NCBI RefSeq assembly: GCF_037040815.1
Contig: NZ_CP146232.1
Location: 3,814,001-3,878,000, forward strand
Origin: Pararoseomonas sp. SCSIO 73927
Lineage (GTDB): Bacteria > Pseudomonadota > Alphaproteobacteria > Acetobacterales > Acetobacteraceae
DNA length: 64,000 bases
Direction: 5' to 3'
The notes under the pieces were generated by a model. It saw only the letters and a program-made list of their open reading frames with translations. It was not told the origin of the DNA and searched no databases. Shown here piece after piece: positions 1-10,761 of the stretch (its first letter is position 1; each line of letters starts with the position of its first letter). Made by a program: the position numbers and the translations under genes.

Positions 1-635
1 TTCCCGTCTCCACCGTGCTCGGCCGCGAACTGGGGCCGGTTCTGCGCCAGGTTCTGGCCGGGGCGCGGCCGGGGCCGGTGGAGGAGGAGCAGGGGGTCGC
101 CCTGGGGCTGGCCGAACTTGCCGCGCGCGCCCTGGGGCCGGTGCGGAGCGTGGTGCGGAGCACGGCGCTGATCGAGGGCACGCTCGTCCTGATGGAGGGC
201 GACGAGATCGTGGAGATGCGGCTGGAGGAGGGGTGGGAGGCGATCTCCGTCATCGCCGACTTCAACCTCAGCCGCGGCGTGCTGCGGGTGAGCGGGGAGG
301 GCAGCACGAGCATCTTCGTCTCGGTGAAGGAAAATGATCCCCGCCGGGAGAAGCCCATGCTCGCGATCTGGCCGCTGCGCCGCGGCGTCGGCCCGCAGGG
401 CGGCCGGCTGCGGCTGGAGGTGCTGCGCGACGGGCCGGCGGAGATGAACGCCTCCAGCAAATCCTCCCCCCTCGGGCCGGAGGAGGTGCCGCGGCTGGCG
501 ATCGCCGGCTTCATCCTGCGCCGCCGGCCGGGGCCGCTTCCGGTGCGACGCTTCCTGCCGGGGGCCGTGGACCTCTGCGCCATGATCCCGGAGGAGGGGA
601 TGGAGGCGCACCGGCGGGCGCTGGCCGGGGCCTGA
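1..635 (+). CDS. hypothetical protein, 5' end possibly outside window
   Basis: The frame is open from the first bases and has a GTG at position 15, giving 206 residues; no stop precedes it in the window, so the true start may lie upstream. The product is soluble, without signal peptide or membrane segment. I do not recognise a domain. Visible features are an acidic patch around residue 20, a mixed beta-rich middle and a basic proline-containing stretch near residue 165. Third-position G/C bias supports real coding. It lies 64 bp upstream of glmM on the same strand and could share a transcript with it. Function unknown. Confidence 0.6.
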   Translation, partial: PVSTVLGRELGPVLRQVLAGARPGPVEEEQGVALGLAELAARALGPVRSVVRSTALIEGTLVLMEGDEIVEMRLEEGWEAISVIADFNLSRGVLRVSGEGSTSIFVSVKENDPRREKPMLAIWPLRRGVGPQGGRLRLEVLRDGPAEMNASSKSSPLGPEEVPRLAIAGFILRRRPGPLPVRRFLPGAVDLCAMIPEEGMEAHRRALAGA

Positions 636-699
636 GCCCCTCCCTGCCGCCACGCAGCGGGTTGCGCTAGACAGAGGGCCGGAGGCGGGAGGCACGAGC

Positions 700-2076
700 A
701 TGGGTGACGGCGCGAGACGCTTGTTCGGCACGGACGGGATCCGGGGCGTGGCCAACCGCGCGCCCATGGATGCGGCGACGGCCCTGCGCCTGGGGCAGGC
801 GGCCGGGCGCTACTTCAACCGCGGCGGCCACCGCCACCGGGTGGTAATCGGCAAGGACACGCGGCTCTCCGGCTACATGCTGGAGCCGGCGCTGACGGCC
901 GGCTTCGTGGGCGCGGGGATGGACGTGGTGCTGGTGGGGCCGCTGCCCACGCCGGCCATCGCGCTGCTGACGCGGAGCCTGCGGGCCGATCTCGGGGTGA
1001 TGATCAGCGCTTCCCACAACCCCTTCCACGACAACGGGATCAAGCTGTTCGGGCCGGACGGGCTGAAGCTCTCCGACGCGCAGGAGGAGGCGATCGAGGC
1101 GTTGATGGCGGGCGACCTGGCCTCCGCCCTGGCGGGGCCGGGCAAGCTCGGCCGCGCCTCCCGGCTCGAGGACGCGCCGGGGCGCTACATCGAGGCGGTG
1201 AAGGCGAGCTTCCCGCGCGGGCGGAGCCTGGAAGGGCTGCGGATCGTCGTCGATTGCGCGAACGGCGCCGCCTACAAGGTCGCGCCGACGGTGCTGTGGG
1301 AGCTGGGCGCCGAGGTGGTGCCGGTGGGCGTGGCGCCGGACGGGTTCAACATCAACGACGGTTGCGGCAGCACGGCGCCGGGCGCGCTGGCGACTCTGGT
1401 GCGGGAGCGCCGGGCCGACCTCGGCATCGCGCTGGACGGCGATGCGGACCGGCTGGTGCTGGTGGACGAGACGGGCGTGGTGGTGGACGGGGACCAGATC
1501 CTGGCCCTCATCGCCTCCTCCTGGGCGTCGCAGGGGCGGCTGCGCGGGGGCGAGGTGGTGGCGACTGTCATGTCCAACCTCGGGCTGGAACGGTTCCTCC
1601 AGGGCAGGGGGCTGAAGCTCCACCGGACCAAGGTGGGGGACCGCTACGTGGGCGAGGCGATGCGCGAGCGGGGCTGCAATCTCGGCGGCGAGCAGTCCGG
1701 GCACGTCATCCTCTCGGAGTACGGCACCACGGGGGATGGGCTGGTGGCGGCGCTGCAGGTCCTGGCCGTGCTGGTGGAGGAAGGGAAGCCGGCGAGCGAG
1801 ATGCTGCGCCGCTTCGGGCCGCTGCCGCAGAAGCTGGTGAACGTGCGCCACGCCGGCGGCAGCCCGCTGGCCGATCCGCGGGTGGAGGAGGCGATCGCGT
1901 CGGCGGAGGCGGAGCTGGGCGCGCGCGGGCGCGTGCTGATCCGCCCGAGCGGGACGGAGCCGCTGATCCGCGTGATGGTGGAGGCGGAGGAGGAGGCGCT
2001 GGTGGAGTCGCTGACCGAGCGGCTGGCCGGCGTGATCCGGGCGGCGGCCGCTTCGCCGAAGGTGGCGGCGGAGTGA
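700..2076 (+). CDS. glmM: phosphoglucosamine mutase
   Basis: Converts glucosamine-6-phosphate to glucosamine-1-phosphate for UDP-GlcNAc, hence peptidoglycan and LPS synthesis, in the cytosol. The 458-residue length is normal for GlmM. The N-terminus carries FGTDGIRG, the catalytic phosphoserine loop ISASHNP has its Ser at about residue 105, the metal loop DGDADR follows mid-protein, and the phosphate-binding [12 protein letters not shown] is near the C-terminus. The ATG at 700 has an upstream GGAGG-type ribosome site. The stop codon overlaps the GTG start of thiD, so the two are translationally coupled. Confidence 0.97.
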   Translation: MGDGARRLFGTDGIRGVANRAPMDAATALRLGQAAGRYFNRGGHRHRVVIGKDTRLSGYMLEPALTAGFVGAGMDVVLVGPLPTPAIALLTRSLRADLGVMISASHNPFHDNGIKLFGPDGLKLSDAQEEAIEALMAGDLASALAGPGKLGRASRLEDAPGRYIEAVKASFPRGRSLEGLRIVVDCANGAAYKVAPTVLWELGAEVVPVGVAPDGFNINDGCGSTAPGALATLVRERRADLGIALDGDADRLVLVDETGVVVDGDQILALIASSWASQGRLRGGEVVATVMSNLGLERFLQGRGLKLHRTKVGDRYVGEAMRERGCNLGGEQSGHVILSEYGTTGDGLVAALQVLAVLVEEGKPASEMLRRFGPLPQKLVNVRHAGGSPLADPRVEEAIASAEAELGARGRVLIRPSGTEPLIRVMVEAEEEALVESLTERLAGVIRAAAASPKVAAE

Positions 2077-2888
2077 GGGGGCGCGTTCTGATCGTCGCCG
2101 GATCGGACTCCGGCGGCGGGGCGGGCATCCAGGCGGACATCAAGGCGGTGACGGCGCTGGGGGCCTACGCCGCAACGGCCATCACGGCGCTGACGGCGCA
2201 GGACACGGAGGGGGTGCGCGCCGTGCACCCCGTGCCGCTGGATTTCCTGCGGCTGCAGATCCGCATGTCGCTGGAGGATATCGGGGCGGACTGCATCAAG
2301 ACGGGGATGCTGGCCGACGCCGCGACGATCGACGCGGTCTGCGACGAGCTGGCGGGCTGCGGCGTGCCGCTGGTGGCCGACCCGGTGATGGTGGCCACGA
2401 CGGGGGCGCGGCTGCTGGAGCCGGGCGCGGTGGAGACGCTGAAGCGGCGCCTGCTGCCGCTGGCGACGATCCTGACGCCGAACCTGCCGGAGGCGGAGGT
2501 GCTCTCCGGCATGGCGATTCCGGACCTGGACGCGATGCGCCGCGCGGCGGAGCTGCTGATGACGCTCGGCGTGCCGGCGGTGCTGCTGAAGGGCGGGCAC
2601 ATGCAGGGGCCGGTGCTGCACGACGTGCTGGCGACCGAGGACGGGGTGGAGGTGTTCGAGCGGCCGCGGATCGAGACGCGGCACACCCATGGCACGGGCT
2701 GCACCCTGGCCTCCGCGATCGCGGCGGGGCTGGCGCAGGGCATGGGGCTGCGGGACGCGGTGGCGCGGGCGCTGGCCTATGTGGCGGCGGCGATCCGCGC
2801 CGCGCCCGGGTACGGGCGCGGGCACGGGCCGCTGGACCACGGGGTGACGGTGGATCCGGCGCGGGTGGCGGCGCTCACGGCCGGATGA
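2073..2888 (+). CDS. thiD: bifunctional hydroxymethylpyrimidine kinase / phosphomethylpyrimidine kinase
   Basis: Phosphorylates HMP and then HMP-phosphate for thiamine synthesis. The sequence begins [19 protein letters not shown], the ThiD substrate-binding start, and later shows the [18 protein letters not shown] anion hole as [15 protein letters not shown]. The chosen start is the GTG at 2073, which overlaps the glmM TGA (GTGA) and gives 271 residues, matching the family. The same frame stays open far upstream inside glmM, but that part is only a shadow. The 3' end overlaps the convergent AI-2E-family gene by 14 bp. Confidence 0.95.
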   Translation: MRGRVLIVAGSDSGGGAGIQADIKAVTALGAYAATAITALTAQDTEGVRAVHPVPLDFLRLQIRMSLEDIGADCIKTGMLADAATIDAVCDELAGCGVPLVADPVMVATTGARLLEPGAVETLKRRLLPLATILTPNLPEAEVLSGMAIPDLDAMRRAAELLMTLGVPAVLLKGGHMQGPVLHDVLATEDGVEVFERPRIETRHTHGTGCTLASAIAAGLAQGMGLRDAVARALAYVAAAIRAAPGYGRGHGPLDHGVTVDPARVAALTAG

Positions 2889-3909
2889 TGTGCCGCTCCC
2901 CCTCTTGGTCGGCGGGGTCCTCCACCCAGCCCTCCACGTAGGAGATGCGGATGGCGGCCAGGGCGGCGGCGGCGATGGGCGCGGCGAGCAGGATGCCGAG
3001 GAAGCCCAGCCCCGTGCCGAACAGAGCCTGGGCGCCGAGCAGGAGCGCGGGCGGCACGTCGCTGGACTGGCTCTGTACCATCGGCGTGAGGAAATTGCCC
3101 TCGATCATCTGGGAGGCCAGGAAGAGGGCGATGACCCAGGGGATCATCGACGGGTCCTGTGAGGCGGCAAAGAGAACGGCGGGCACCGCGCCCAGCACCG
3201 GGCCGAGATAGGGGATGAAGTTGAAGATCCCCGTCATGATGGCCAGCAGCCCGGCCAGCGGGATCCCCATGGCCCAGAGGCCGACGAAGATCACGACGGC
3301 GGTGAAGACCATGCCGAACATCTGGCCGAGCAGCCACCCGCGCAGGGACTGCGCCATGGCGTTCAGCGTCGCCTCCGCCCGCGGGCGCATGCCGGGGGCG
3401 AGGAGGGCGAGCGCGCCCCGGCGGTACACCGTGGGGTCCGAGGCGACGTAGAGGCCGAGCAGGACGATCAGCAACAGGTTGCCGAGCGCGCCGAGCGTGC
3501 CGCTGACGCCACGCACCGCCACGCTGGCGGCGGCCTGGGCTGCGGGCTCCATCTTCTCCGGCGAGACCTGCTGCTTCAGCCATTCCGATCCCGGCAGGCC
3601 TTCGAGAAGCTGGGCGCCCTGCTGCAGGACGCGCGGCACGGCCTGCGTGAATTCCCGCGCCTGCGCCGCCAGGCTGTTGAAGCCGAGCCAGGTGCCCAGC
3701 CCGATAACGAGCAGCGAAACCAGGGCCACGATCATCACCCCCCAGTGCGGGGCGATGCCGAGGTGCCGCGCCACCGGCTCCCCCGCCGCGCGGAGCGCGA
3801 CGGCGAGGAGGCAGCCGGCGAAGACGATGAGCACCACATCCGGCACGAACCAGAAGAGGACGGCGACGACCGCCAGAAGGATGATGAGGGTGGCGGAGTC
3901 ATGTCGCAT
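2875..3909 (-). CDS. AI-2E family transporter (PerM/YdiK type)
   Basis: A 344-residue integral membrane protein of the AI-2E transporter superfamily, members of which export small molecules or ions; the substrate here is unknown. About eight hydrophobic segments are visible, with the family's long amphipathic region (residues about 60-150) between TM3 and TM4 and the conserved [18 protein letters not shown] loop. The ATG at 3909 directly precedes the first hydrophobic helix; a GTG 12 codons upstream is possible, but neither has a clear ribosome site. It converges on thiD with overlapping 3' ends. A second, larger family member lies at 52881-54674. Confidence 0.85.
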   Translation of the reverse strand: MRHDSATLIILLAVVAVLFWFVPDVVLIVFAGCLLAVALRAAGEPVARHLGIAPHWGVMIVALVSLLVIGLGTWLGFNSLAAQAREFTQAVPRVLQQGAQLLEGLPGSEWLKQQVSPEKMEPAAQAAASVAVRGVSGTLGALGNLLLIVLLGLYVASDPTVYRRGALALLAPGMRPRAEATLNAMAQSLRGWLLGQMFGMVFTAVVIFVGLWAMGIPLAGLLAIMTGIFNFIPYLGPVLGAVPAVLFAASQDPSMIPWVIALFLASQMIEGNFLTPMVQSQSSDVPPALLLGAQALFGTGLGFLGILLAAPIAAAALAAIRISYVEGWVEDPADQEGERHIIRP

Positions 3910-4067
3910 GCCCGGCGCAACGGGAGCAGGGGGGTGAGGTTGCACCGGGTTGCGTGCGCCGCGGCATGGCCGGCCGGGCCTCGCTTGACCGGGGCGGCGG
4001 GCGGGGGCTAGCGCATGTCGGGTGCCCTGCCGCGAGGCGGCGCGGGCGGCGGACGGAGGGGTGGGCC

Positions 4068-5273
4068 ATGGCGGCGACGGCGGATCTGGAACGGGCGAGG
4101 CCCGCGGTGCGTCCGGGGAACCCGTGCTTCTCCTCCGGGCCCTGCGCGAAGCGGCCGGGCTGGTCGCTGGCGGCGCTGGAAGGGGCGCTGCTCGGGCGCA
4201 GCCACCGCGCTTCCGTGCCGCACGCGCGGATCGCGGAGGTGATCGAGCGCTCCAAGGCCGTGCTGGGGATGCCGGCGGACTGGCGGCTGGGGGTGGTGCC
4301 CGGGTCCGACACGGGCGCGGTGGAGATGGTGCTGTGGTCCGTGCTCGGCGCGCGGGGCGCGGACGTGCTGGTGTGGGAGAGCTTCTCGAAGGAGTGGGCC
4401 TCCGACGTGGTGTCGCAGCTGAAGCTGGCGGATGCGCGCATCCGGGAGGCGGATTACGGGCGGCTGCCCTCGCTGGAGCCGGTGGCGCCCGACCGAGACG
4501 CGGTGTTCGTGTGGAACGGGACGACCTCGGGCGTGCGGCTGGTGAATGCCGAATTCATCGCAGATGATCGAGAGGGGCTGGCGATCTGCGACGCGACCTC
4601 GGCCGCCTTCGCGATGCGGCTGCCCTGGGACAAGCTCGATGTCGTCACCTGGTCCTGGCAGAAGGTGCTGGGGGGCGAGGCCGGGCACGGGATGCTCGCG
4701 CTCTCGCCGCGCGCGGTGGCGCGGCTGGAGGCCTGGGATTCCGGGCGGCCGCTGCCGAAGGTGTTCCGGCTGACCAAGGGCGGGAAGCTCATCGAGGGGA
4801 TTTTCCGCGGCGAGACGATCAACACGCCATCCATGCTCTGCGTGGAGGACGCGATCGATGGGCTGCGCTGGGCGGAGTCGATCGGCGGGCTGGACGCGCT
4901 GGTGGCGCGGAGCGAGGCAAACCTGGCGGCGGTGGCGGACTGGGTCTCGACCAGCGGCTGGGCGGGCTTCCTGGCGGAGGACCCGGCCACGCGCTCCTGC
5001 ACCTCGATCTGCCTGAGGATCACGGTGCCCTGGTTCGCGACGATGGACGCGGCGGGGCAGGCGCGGGCGGCGCGCCGGCTGGCGGCCATTCTCGAGGAGG
5101 AGGGGGTGGCGCTCGACGTCGCCTCCTACCGCGACGCGCCGCCGGGGCTGCGGATCTGGGGCGGGGCGACGGTGGAGACGGCGGACATCAAGGCGCTGCT
5201 GCCCTGGCTGGACTGGGCCTTCGCGGAGCTGGCGGTGGAGCTGGCGCATGAGGAGGCCGGTCCGGCGGTCTGA
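4068..5273 (+). CDS. serC: phosphoserine transaminase
   Basis: Converts 3-phosphohydroxypyruvate and glutamate to phosphoserine in serine biosynthesis. It belongs to the class V, alphaproteobacterial-type SerC branch (about 390-400 residues; here 401). [18 protein letters not shown] at the N-terminus is diagnostic, and the PLP lysine is K199 in [10 protein letters not shown]. The ATG at 4068 was chosen because homologous sequence begins within 20 residues of it, although the frame is open further upstream. serA, its usual partner, is not next to it; the following gene is an MFS carrier. Confidence 0.94.
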   Translation: MAATADLERARPAVRPGNPCFSSGPCAKRPGWSLAALEGALLGRSHRASVPHARIAEVIERSKAVLGMPADWRLGVVPGSDTGAVEMVLWSVLGARGADVLVWESFSKEWASDVVSQLKLADARIREADYGRLPSLEPVAPDRDAVFVWNGTTSGVRLVNAEFIADDREGLAICDATSAAFAMRLPWDKLDVVTWSWQKVLGGEAGHGMLALSPRAVARLEAWDSGRPLPKVFRLTKGGKLIEGIFRGETINTPSMLCVEDAIDGLRWAESIGGLDALVARSEANLAAVADWVSTSGWAGFLAEDPATRSCTSICLRITVPWFATMDAAGQARAARRLAAILEEEGVALDVASYRDAPPGLRIWGGATVETADIKALLPWLDWAFAELAVELAHEEAGPAV

Positions 5274-5346
5274 GCCGCCTTCGCGGCCGATTGTAACCTT
5301 CCGCCCGGTCGGCGGTTCCGAGCCCGGGATATCCGGGGAGGGACCA

Positions 5347-6780
5347 TTGTCCGCCGAGCGCTTCACCACCGACCTCCCGCACCGGCTGGACCGGCTGCCC
5401 TGGTCCCGGTTCCACTGGCTGGTGGTGGTCGCGCTCGGCGTGACCTGGGTGCTGGACGGGCTGGAGGTGACGCTCGTCGGCTCGCTCGCCGGCGCCATCA
5501 AGGACAGCCCGAGCCTGCGGCTGACGGAGACGGAGGTGGGGTTGACCGCCTCCGCCTATCTCCTCGGCGCGGTGGGCGGGGCGCTGTTCTTCGGGTGGCT
5601 GACGGACCGGGTGGGGCGGAAGAAGCTCTTCACGCTGACGGTGCTGGTGTACCTGCTGGCGACGATCGCCACGGGCTTCTCCTGGGATTTCTGGTCCTTC
5701 GCGCTCTTCCGTTTCCTGACGGGGGCGGGGATCGGGGGCGAGTACGCGGCGGTGAACTCGGCGATCCAGGAGCTGATTCCGGCGCGGCGGCGGGGCACCA
5801 CGGATCTCGCGGTGAACGGCACTTTTTGGGGCGGGGCGGCGATGGGCGCGGCGGCATCCCTGCTGCTGCTGGACCCGCAGGTGATCAACCCGGAGCTGGG
5901 CTGGCGGTTGGCCTTCGGGGTGGGCGGCGCGCTCTCGCTCTCCGTCCTGCTGCTGCGGCGCTACATCCCGGAGAGCCCGCGCTGGCTGATGACGCATGGC
6001 CGCCGCGCGGAGGCGGACGCGATCGTCCGCGATATCGAGGAGCGGGTGGAGCGGGAGAAGGGGCCGCTGCCGCCCGTGGTGGGGCGGCCCATCACGATCG
6101 ACCCGCGCAGCCACACCACGCTGGGCGAGGTGGCGCGGACGATGTTCCGCACCTATCCCCAGCGCGCCGTGCTGGGGCTGGTGCTGATGGCCTGCCAGGC
6201 CTTCTGCTACAACGCGATCTTCTTCACCTACGCGCTGGTGCTGACGAACTTCTACGGAATCGAGAGCGCAAGCATCGGCTGGTACATGCTGCCCTTCGCG
6301 TTGGGAAACTTGATGGGGCCGCTGCTGCTGGGGCATTTCTTCGACACGGTGGGGCGGCGGGTGATGATCACCGGCACCTATGCGCTGGCGGGTGTGCTGA
6401 TGGCGGCCACCGGTTTCGCCTTCGCGCAGGGCTGGCTCTCCGCCTGGGAGCAGACCCTGGCCTGGACGGTGATCTTCTTCTTCGCCTCGGCCGCCGCCTC
6501 CGCCGCCTATCTGACGGTGGGGGAAAGCTTCCCGCTGGAGATGCGGGCCATGGGGATCGCGCTGTTCTACGCCATCGGCACGCTGGTGGGCGGCGTGGTG
6601 GGGCCGGCGCTGTTCGGCTGGCTCATCGAGGGCGGGGACCGGGTGGACATCGCCTGGGGCTACGGGCTGGGCGCCGCGCTGATGCTGGCGGCGGCGGGCA
6701 CGGAATGGAAGCTCGGCTTCGCGGCCGAGGGGCGATCGCTGGAGGAGGTGGCGCGGCCGCTCTCGCAGGCGGCCGACTAG
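5347..6780 (+). CDS. MFS transporter, metabolite:H+ symporter type
   Basis: A 477-residue, 12-helix major facilitator protein. The loop 2-3 motif is GWLTDRVGRKKLF, and helix 4-5 carries GAGIGGEYAAVNSAIQEL, typical of sugar-porter/NiaP-like and aromatic-acid symporters. The substrate cannot be assigned. The start is taken as TTG 5347, which has a strong GGGGAGG site 5 to 12 bases upstream; the ATG at 5248 lies inside serC and would add a non-conserved 33-residue leader. It sits 73 bp after serC on the same strand. Confidence 0.87.
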   Translation: MSAERFTTDLPHRLDRLPWSRFHWLVVVALGVTWVLDGLEVTLVGSLAGAIKDSPSLRLTETEVGLTASAYLLGAVGGALFFGWLTDRVGRKKLFTLTVLVYLLATIATGFSWDFWSFALFRFLTGAGIGGEYAAVNSAIQELIPARRRGTTDLAVNGTFWGGAAMGAAASLLLLDPQVINPELGWRLAFGVGGALSLSVLLLRRYIPESPRWLMTHGRRAEADAIVRDIEERVEREKGPLPPVVGRPITIDPRSHTTLGEVARTMFRTYPQRAVLGLVLMACQAFCYNAIFFTYALVLTNFYGIESASIGWYMLPFALGNLMGPLLLGHFFDTVGRRVMITGTYALAGVLMAATGFAFAQGWLSAWEQTLAWTVIFFFASAAASAAYLTVGESFPLEMRAMGIALFYAIGTLVGGVVGPALFGWLIEGGDRVDIAWGYGLGAALMLAAAGTEWKLGFAAEGRSLEEVARPLSQAAD

Positions 6781-6792
6781 AGGGGCACTCGG

Positions 6793-8862
6793 TCAGGCCG
6801 CGAGTGCCGCGAGGGGCCTCAGGGCCGCGGCGACGCGGGCGATCACGGCCTCCCAAGGCTCGTCCCGGCCGCGGCGGTGCAGCCGCATCGTCGGGTACCA
6901 AGGCGTGTCCTCCCGCTCCAGCAGCCAGCGCCAGTCCGCGAGGTTCGGGAGGAGCAGGTGCACGGGCAGGCCGAGCGTGCCGGCGAGGTGCGCCACGCTG
7001 GTATCGACGCAGACCACCGCATCCATCGCGCTCAGCGCGGCGGCGGTTGCCGTGAAGCCCGTCAGGCGGGGGCGCAGGTCAGTGAGGTTTGCCGTGGCGG
7101 CGAGGAAGGGCTCGTCCGCCCCGCGCAGTTCCGTCTGGACGACGAAGCCCTGCACGCCCGGGCCCAGCAGCGGCGCGAAGAGGTGGAGCGGGACGGAGCG
7201 GTGCCGGTCGCCGAGATGCTGCGGGTTGCCGGAGCAGGCGATGCACAGTCGCAGCGCCCCGCGCGGGAGGGAGGCGTCCCAGGCCGCGACCCGGACGGGA
7301 TCGACGGGGAAAGGGACGGGCGGGGGGATGGCGGCGCCGAGGGCGAGGGGCAGGCTGAGCATCGGGCACTGGGCCGCGTGGGGCGGGGCGGGGTCGTCAG
7401 GGCCGAGGAGCTCCGCCACGCCCGGAAGGCCGCGCAGGAGGGGGAGGAGGGAGCCCTGCGCCTGCAGCGCCACCCGCGCCCCGCGCGCGGCGGCGAGCGG
7501 GAGGTAGCGTGCCATCTGGATCGTGTCGCCCAGGCCCTGCTCGGCGTGGATCAGGAGGGTCTGGCCCTCCATTGCCTCGCCGCGCCACAGGGGGGAGCCG
7601 GCGTGGCGATGGGGGCGATTGCCCTTGCGGCTCCAGCGCCACTCGTAGCCGGCAAAGCCCGCTTCGAGTTCACCGAGGGCCAGGCGGCTCAGCGCCTCGT
7701 TCCAGCGGGCGTCGGCGAAGCCCGGATCGATGGCCTGGGCCGCCAAGAAGCAGGCAATGGCGTCGCGGTGGCGGTTGAGGCCGCGCATCGCATTGCCGCG
7801 GTTGTAGGGAATGCTGCGGCTGCCGGGGAACAGGGACTCGGCCTGGTCGAAGCACTCCAGCGCTTCCTCGAAGCGGCCGAGCTCCGTCAGGGCGTTGCCC
7901 CGGCCGTTCCAGGCCTCGGCGCAGGCGGGATCGGCGCGGAGGGCGGCGCCGTCCGCCGCCTCCGCCTCTGCGTGACGGCCGAGGAGGGCGAGGGCGGCGG
8001 CGCGGTTGCGGTGCGCGGCGCCGCCGCCGGAGAGGGCGAGGGCGGTGTCAGCGGCGGCCAGCGCCTCCTCATGCCGGTTGAGGTCGGAGAGGGCGGCGGC
8101 GCGGCCGGAATGGGCGTTGACGAGGCGGGGATCCGCCGCCAGGGCGCGGTCGAAGCTCTCCAGCGCCTCCTCCGGCCGCTTCAGGGCGCGCAGCGCGACG
8201 CCCTGGGTGTTGAGGTAGCCCGGGTCTCCGGGGCGGAGGGCGAGGGCGATGATGGTGCTCGCCAGCGCCTCCACGTCGCGGTCCAGGTCCACCAGGGCGG
8301 TGGCGCGGTTGCCGTGGGCCGCGGGGTAGGCGGGGTTGCGAAGGAGGGCAGCGTCGTAGGCGGCCAGGGCCTCGGCGGCGCGCCCCAGGGCGCGCAGGGC
8401 GTTGCCGCGGTTGTTGTGCAGTTCCGGCATGTCGGCGCCTTCGGCGGCGGCCCGATCCAGCTCGGCGAGTGCTTCGGCGTGGCGGTTCAGGGATTGAAGG
8501 GCGTTGCCCCGGCCGACCCGGGCCTCGGCCATGCCGGGGACGAGGGCGAGGGCGCGGTCGAAGGCTTTCAGGGCCTCATCGGCACGGTCCAGTTCCACCA
8601 GGGCGTTGCCGAGGTTGTTGTGGACGAAGCCGTGCCGCGGGTCCGCCGCGACTGCCGCTTCCAGAAGGGGCACGGCGCTGGCCGGGTCCCCCGCCATCGC
8701 GCGCAGGAGGCCCAGCAGGTGCAGGGCGCCGAAGTGCCGGGGATGGGCGGCGAGGACGGCGCGGTAGAGCGGTTCGGCCCCCGCGAGGTCTCCGGCCCGG
8801 TGCAGGGCCAGGGCCTGGGCCACCTGGGTGTCCGGTTGCGCTTCGGCGAGGGTTTGCGTCAC
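6793..8862 (-). CDS. TPR-repeat protein with GT9/heptosyltransferase-like C-terminus
   Basis: 689 residues. Residues about 10-420 are at least eleven tetratricopeptide repeats with recurring HNNLGNAL/ALxxLDR motifs. The C-terminal 270 residues contain WRGEAMEGQTLLIHAEQGLG and VVCVDTSVAHLAGTLGLPV, the nucleotide-sugar-binding pattern of heptosyltransferase (GT9/GT-B) proteins that occurs in many alphaproteobacterial TPR proteins. It probably acts in surface polysaccharide or protein glycosylation; acceptor unknown. The GTG at 8862 has GGAGG eight bases upstream and is preferred over the longer open frame. It lies 53 bp downstream of the lipoprotein gene. Confidence 0.85.
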   Translation of the reverse strand: MTQTLAEAQPDTQVAQALALHRAGDLAGAEPLYRAVLAAHPRHFGALHLLGLLRAMAGDPASAVPLLEAAVAADPRHGFVHNNLGNALVELDRADEALKAFDRALALVPGMAEARVGRGNALQSLNRHAEALAELDRAAAEGADMPELHNNRGNALRALGRAAEALAAYDAALLRNPAYPAAHGNRATALVDLDRDVEALASTIIALALRPGDPGYLNTQGVALRALKRPEEALESFDRALAADPRLVNAHSGRAAALSDLNRHEEALAAADTALALSGGGAAHRNRAAALALLGRHAEAEAADGAALRADPACAEAWNGRGNALTELGRFEEALECFDQAESLFPGSRSIPYNRGNAMRGLNRHRDAIACFLAAQAIDPGFADARWNEALSRLALGELEAGFAGYEWRWSRKGNRPHRHAGSPLWRGEAMEGQTLLIHAEQGLGDTIQMARYLPLAAARGARVALQAQGSLLPLLRGLPGVAELLGPDDPAPPHAAQCPMLSLPLALGAAIPPPVPFPVDPVRVAAWDASLPRGALRLCIACSGNPQHLGDRHRSVPLHLFAPLLGPGVQGFVVQTELRGADEPFLAATANLTDLRPRLTGFTATAAALSAMDAVVCVDTSVAHLAGTLGLPVHLLLPNLADWRWLLEREDTPWYPTMRLHRRGRDEPWEAVIARVAAALRPLAALAA

Positions 8863-8915
8863 GGCGTCCTCCGGCCTTCCTGGCGGGAAGGGGAGGATGC
8901 CGGGCGATTGGTGAA

Positions 8916-9443
8916 CTAACGGTTGCGGCCGCGCCCGTTCACCTCGTTCGCTACGGCCTGGGCGGCCTCCTCCACCCTCGGCAGGCGGGGAAGGGTGGAG
9001 AGGCGGGCGAAGGTGGCGGCGCCGCCCACCGGGGCGAGGGCGGCGACGGCGGCGGGCTCGTTGTTCTGGCGTAGCGCGGCGGCGGCGCCGGCGAAGGCGC
9101 GGGCGGCGACGGCGGAGGGGACGCGCGGGGAGACGCCGAGCGCCTCTCGGAACTCGCGGCGGGCGATCTGAAGCTGTGGCAGGAGGACGGGGTTGCGGGG
9201 GTGGGTCCAGAGCGGGTCGTTCTCCGCCGCGTCCGCGAAGGCCTCGATCTCCCCGGCGGAGCCGGCGGCGCGGGCAGGGTCGGTGCCGATCCAACCGGGG
9301 CGGCCGTACTCGAAGGGGGCGGCCCGGGCGGGCTCGCGCAGCGGGTCGGCGACGGGGATAACGTCGTTCAGCGCGCGGTCGTCGCTGCAGGCGGCAAGGA
9401 ACCAGGCCGCGAGGAGGGGGAGGGCAAACAGGGCGCGCTTCAT
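8916..9443 (-). CDS. putative lipoprotein
   Basis: 175 residues with a lipoprotein signal peptide: basic MKR, a hydrophobic stretch, and lipobox LAAC, so Cys19 would be lipidated and the protein anchored in the outer or inner membrane. The rest is Ala/Arg-rich and soluble; no domain recognised. The ATG at 9443 was chosen because it directly precedes the signal peptide; the frame continues upstream only as unrelated Arg-rich sequence. It is upstream of, and codirectional with, the TPR/glycosyltransferase-like gene. Confidence 0.72.
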   Translation of the reverse strand: MKRALFALPLLAAWFLAACSDDRALNDVIPVADPLREPARAAPFEYGRPGWIGTDPARAAGSAGEIEAFADAAENDPLWTHPRNPVLLPQLQIARREFREALGVSPRVPSAVAARAFAGAAAALRQNNEPAAVAALAPVGGAATFARLSTLPRLPRVEEAAQAVANEVNGRGRNR

Positions 9444-9605
9444 GCGGCGGCAACGTGGGCGCGCGCGGGGCGGTTGCCGGCGGCGCCTCCTCGCCTGCCC
9501 GGGCGGGCGCATGGGCCGCGGGGTTGCGGCGCGGGGCCGGCGCTGCCATTCACCGCGCGAAAAAGCCGCGAGCGTCCCCGCCCTCCGTCATGCCCCACCC
9601 CCATA

Positions 9606-10757
9606 ATGACTGACGACGAGCCTTTCTCCGCCAACCCGGCGCTGCTGCCGGCCGGGCTTTCCGACCTGTTGCCCCCCGAGGCGGCGCGGGAGGCCGCGCT
9701 GGTCGAGGCGATGATGGCCGTCTTCGCCTCCCACGGGTACGAGCGGGTGAAGCCGCCGCTGCTGGAGTTCGAGGAGGGGCTGCTGACGGGGTCCGGCGCC
9801 GCGCTGGCGGACCAGACCTTCCGGCTGATGGACCCGGTCTCCCAGCGCATGATGGGGCTGCGGGCGGACACCACGCCGCAGGTGGCGCGGATCGCGGCCA
9901 CGCGGCTGGGCGGGGCGCCGCGGCCGCTGCGCCTTTCCTATGCCGGCCAGGTGCTGCGGGTGCGCGGCACGCAGATCGCGCCGGCGCGGCAGCTGCCGCA
10001 GCTCGGCGTGGAGCTGATCGGGGTGGACAGCGCGGAGGCGGATGCGGAGGCCGCGGCGCTGGGGGTTGAGGCGTTGGCGGCGGTGGGCATCACGGACGTG
10101 GCGCTGGACATCACGCTGCCGGCCATGTCGCCCGCGCTGCTGGACGCGGCGGGGCTGGAGGGCGCGGCGCGGCAGCGGCTGGCGCGCGCGCTGGACCGCA
10201 AGGACGCGGCGGAGGTGGCCACCCTGGCCGAGGCGGCGGGGCCTCCGGCAATCTTCCTGACGGGGCTTTTGGCGGCCGCAGGGCCGGCAGACGGAGCCTT
10301 GGCCGCGCTGCGGGCGGCGCCGCTGCCGGAGGGGCCACGGCGGATCGCGGACAACGCGGCCGACGTGGTGGCGGCGCTGCGGCGGCGCGTGCCGGGGCTG
10401 CGGATCACGCTTGACCCGGTGGAGTTCCGGGGCTTCCGCTACCACACGGGGGTGGCCTTCACCCTCTACGGTCCGGGGCGCACGGGGGAGCTGGGGCGCG
10501 GCGGGCGCTACACGAGCGGCGAGGAGCCGGCGACGGGGCTGAGCCTCTACCCGGACGCGGCGCTGCGGGCGGCGCCGGTGGCGCCGGCGGCGGACCGGGT
10601 CTTCCTACCGGAAGGGCATGATCCCGCGGTGGCCGCGGCGCTGCGGGGCAAGGGTTGGGTGACGGTGGCCGCGCTCTCGGCCGCCGACGATGCGCGTGCG
10701 CTGGGGTGCACGCACGAGCTGCGCGGCGATGCGCCCGCGGCGCTGGAGAAGGAATAA
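9606..10757 (+). CDS. hisZ: ATP phosphoribosyltransferase regulatory subunit
   Basis: Regulatory subunit needed by short-form HisG in the first step of histidine synthesis. It is a catalytically inactive class II aminoacyl-tRNA synthetase homologue of 383 residues. Visible features: [12 protein letters not shown] near the N-terminus, the motif 2-like [11 protein letters not shown], and GGRYTSGEE near residue 290. The C-terminal anticodon-binding domain is absent, as usual for HisZ. The ATG at 9606 gives the family's N-terminus. The gene is 4 bp upstream of purA, a pairing common in alphaproteobacteria. Confidence 0.93.
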   Translation: MTDDEPFSANPALLPAGLSDLLPPEAAREAALVEAMMAVFASHGYERVKPPLLEFEEGLLTGSGAALADQTFRLMDPVSQRMMGLRADTTPQVARIAATRLGGAPRPLRLSYAGQVLRVRGTQIAPARQLPQLGVELIGVDSAEADAEAAALGVEALAAVGITDVALDITLPAMSPALLDAAGLEGAARQRLARALDRKDAAEVATLAEAAGPPAIFLTGLLAAAGPADGALAALRAAPLPEGPRRIADNAADVVAALRRRVPGLRITLDPVEFRGFRYHTGVAFTLYGPGRTGELGRGGRYTSGEEPATGLSLYPDAALRAAPVAPAADRVFLPEGHDPAVAAALRGKGWVTVAALSAADDARALGCTHELRGDAPAALEKE

Positions 10758-10761
10758 CGGC

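Noticed and set aside
1254..2072. Upstream extension of thiD through glmM
   Set aside because: Out-of-frame shadow of glmM; ThiD homology starts exactly at GTG 2073.
6877..8919. 680-codon open frame antisense to the TPR/glycosyltransferase-like gene
   Set aside because: Repetitive Gly/Ala/Arg translation with no domain; the minus strand holds clear TPR repeats. Long antisense frames are expected at this GC content.
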